Source of the DNA: a virus
Virus record (IMG/VR): IMGVR_UViG_3300030085_002620
Span: 1-39,157 of that record
Strand: one strand, 5' to 3'
DNA length: 39,157 nt
Shown: positions 37,835 through 39,157 of the stretch, one piece after another
Position numbering within the stretch: position 1 is the first letter of the stretch
How the letters are laid out: each line of letters starts with the position of its first letter
Notes under the pieces: generated by a model
The model's input: the letters and a program-made list of their open reading frames with translations, nothing else
Databases searched by the model: none
Told to the model about the DNA's origin: nothing
Translations under genes and position numbers: made by a program

Positions 37835-38470
37835 ATGAGCGCAAAACTTATCAGTGTTACCCCTGATGCGGAGAAGCAGATTGCATACTGTGCCCGTGTT
37901 TCAAATCCAAAGAACCAGGACAACGATAGTTTTGCTGGACTCCTGAAGTACTGCATCAAGCATCGTCACTGGAGTATCTTTGAGCACGCATTCATGACGG
38001 TTGAACTAAATACTTCACTTGCAGTGGCAACTCAGTGCCTTCGCCACCGTTCGTTCACATATCAACAATTTTCACAACGCTACGCTGATAGTAAGGAACT
38101 TCAATTTGAAATTCCTATTCCAGATCTTCGTAGTCAGGATACAAAGAATCGTCAAAACTCTATTGATGATATCAATCCACGCGATAAAGCATACATGGAG
38201 GCGATGATTGCAGAACACTTCAAGCAAAGTCTTGAAGTCTATAACGCACTTCTTGATAAAGGTGTGGCAAAGGAGTGTGCTCGTTTCGTGCTTCCCCAAA
38301 ACACGCAAACAAGACTCTACATGAGCGGAAATGTTCGCTCATGGTTGCATTATCTGGAACTGCGTACTGCAAACGGCACACAGAAGGAACACATGGAACT
38401 CGCTGAAGATATTCGTGCCATCTTCATTGAGCAGTTCCCAATCATCTCAGAAGCATTGGAGTGGAAGTAA
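37835..38470 (+). CDS. thyX: Flavin-dependent thymidylate synthase ThyX, 211 aa
   Basis: Converts dUMP to dTMP using methylene-tetrahydrofolate and reduced FAD, supplying thymidine for phage DNA. The signature RHR-x7-S-x-R is exact (RHRSFTYQQFSQRY, 70-83). EHAFMTVELN and the C-terminal SGNVRSWLHYLELRT also match the family. Length is typical. Its ATG starts directly after the upstream stop, and its stop overlaps the next ATG (TAATG). A standard nucleotide gene of T4-like cyanophages. Confidence 0.93.
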   Translation: MSAKLISVTPDAEKQIAYCARVSNPKNQDNDSFAGLLKYCIKHRHWSIFEHAFMTVELNTSLAVATQCLRHRSFTYQQFSQRYADSKELQFEIPIPDLRSQDTKNRQNSIDDINPRDKAYMEAMIAEHFKQSLEVYNALLDKGVAKECARFVLPQNTQTRLYMSGNVRSWLHYLELRTANGTQKEHMELAEDIRAIFIEQFPIISEALEWK

Positions 38471-38718
38471 TGGCAACATACCCCGTTAAGCATAAAGAAA
38501 CTGGTGAGACCAAAGAAGTGAAGATGAGTATTCACGAATGGGATCAGTGGAAGATTGATAACCCAGATTGGGAGCGTTACTTTAACGCTGAGAATTCTCC
38601 AGGTTTAGGTGTTGAGGTTAGTGATTGGCAGTCCCGACTGATCAAGCAGCGACCAGAATGGAATGAAGTTCTTGACAAAGCATCTAAGGCACCTGGATCT
38701 ACAGTCAAGAAACTTTAA
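38470..38718 (+). CDS. Small conserved-looking phage protein, 82 aa
   Basis: ATG 38470 in a TAATG overlap with thyX, preferred to an upstream TTG. It has a TYPVKHKETGETKEV start, as in small phage proteins with a KxxETGE beta turn, a WDQWKIDNPDWERYFN helix region, and a SGWNEVL-like QRPEWNEVLDKASK helix with a basic PGSTVKKL end. No Cys pairs, so not a zinc ribbon. Function unknown. Confidence 0.6.
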   Translation: MATYPVKHKETGETKEVKMSIHEWDQWKIDNPDWERYFNAENSPGLGVEVSDWQSRLIKQRPEWNEVLDKASKAPGSTVKKL

Positions 38719-38720
38719 TT

Positions 38721-39157
38721 ATGTTCATTCTTGGAGTTAATATCTCTCACCACCCATCAATCGCATTGGTTGAAGATGGTGAGTTGATCTACTACATGGA
38801 AGATGACCGATACAACGGCATCAAAGAGGAAGAGTGGTTGCCTGGCAACATGATGAGATGTCTCATGGATATTGTGAGATATACTCGTCATCTAGATCAC
38901 ATTACATTCTCTTCTTATGGAAAGATCAATGGAATACACACCTATGATTATCCAGATGAAGATATCATCCAGGATGTGAAGGACAATCTTGGTAGATATG
39001 GAATTACTTTTGGTGATTCTCATTATTACTGGGAGCATCATCTTTATCATGCGTGCAATGCATTTTATGCCTCTGGTTTTGACCAAGCAGCAGCATTGGT
39101 TTTAGATGGTGGTGGTCATTACTTTAATGACTACATCACTCTTAGGGAATCTGAATC
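38721..39157 (+). CDS. Carbamoyltransferase N-terminal part, cut by window end
   Basis: The frame stays open from ATG 38721 to the last base (145 residues seen). It opens MFILGVNISHHPSIALVEDG, then EHHLYH with His106 and His110, CNAFYASGF and VLDGGG with Asp129, the metal-binding half of the Kae1-like domain. This is the fourth carbamoyltransferase gene in the window. It starts two bases after the preceding stop. Whether it keeps the YrdC-like domain cannot be seen. Confidence 0.85.
   Translation, partial: MFILGVNISHHPSIALVEDGELIYYMEDDRYNGIKEEEWLPGNMMRCLMDIVRYTRHLDHITFSSYGKINGIHTYDYPDEDIIQDVKDNLGRYGITFGDSHYYWEHHLYHACNAFYASGFDQAAALVLDGGGHYFNDYITLRESE

Overview
This window looks like part of the genome of a T4-like myovirus infecting marine Synechococcus or Prochlorococcus (a cyanophage). 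The evidence is a tightly packed, mostly plus-strand gene order with ATGA-type overlaps, repeated NATAAATA late-promoter motifs at a regular distance from start codons, and a mix of virion genes with host-like metabolic genes: the end of glucose-6-phosphate dehydrogenase, ThyX, glutaredoxin and a ferredoxin-dependent bilin reductase. There is no integrase, transposase, tRNA, rRNA or CRISPR array. Both ends cut a gene.

Layout. 1-835: end of zwf and two tiny genes. 869-17461: a late virion block, with eight structural or fibre-like proteins (including a 1359-aa repeat protein and a 1279-aa fibre), three tandem cysteine-rich glycine-rich proteins and a tail-fibre assembly chaperone. NATAAATA promoters and intrinsic terminators divide this block into short units. 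17472-28469: an accessory cassette with a GT9-like glycosyltransferase, a full-length carbamoyltransferase, several 2OG-Fe(II) oxygenase-like proteins, a flavin-dependent tryptophan halogenase, separate heptose-1-P nucleotidyltransferase and heptose-7-P kinase proteins, a carbamoyltransferase lacking its C-terminal domain, a small HAD phosphatase, a cupin, and an HldD-like epimerase on the minus strand. 28534-32701: another fibre-like protein sharing its C-terminal module with the 1279-aa fibre, then glutaredoxin, a minus-strand bilin reductase and another full-length carbamoyltransferase. 32716-38718: many small genes, several behind sigma70-like promoters, plus two more oxygenase-like proteins and thyX. 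38721-end: the start of a fourth carbamoyltransferase.

How the genes may work together (inference). Kinase, adenylyltransferase, epimerase and a GT9-like transferase resemble most of an ADP-heptose route. zwf could feed the pentose-phosphate pool that supplies sedoheptulose-7-phosphate. The cassette also holds a halogenase, carbamoyltransferases and oxygenases, all enzymes that decorate small molecules, glycans or proteins. It lies between fibre genes and its first transferase follows a late-type promoter, so a plausible product is a modified glycan or modified residue on the virion, made late in infection. The substrate cannot be read from sequence. The clearest oddities are the cysteine-rich trio (26-28 Cys in about 260 residues each), the four carbamoyltransferase genes, and two plus-strand terminators placed inside opposing minus-strand genes.
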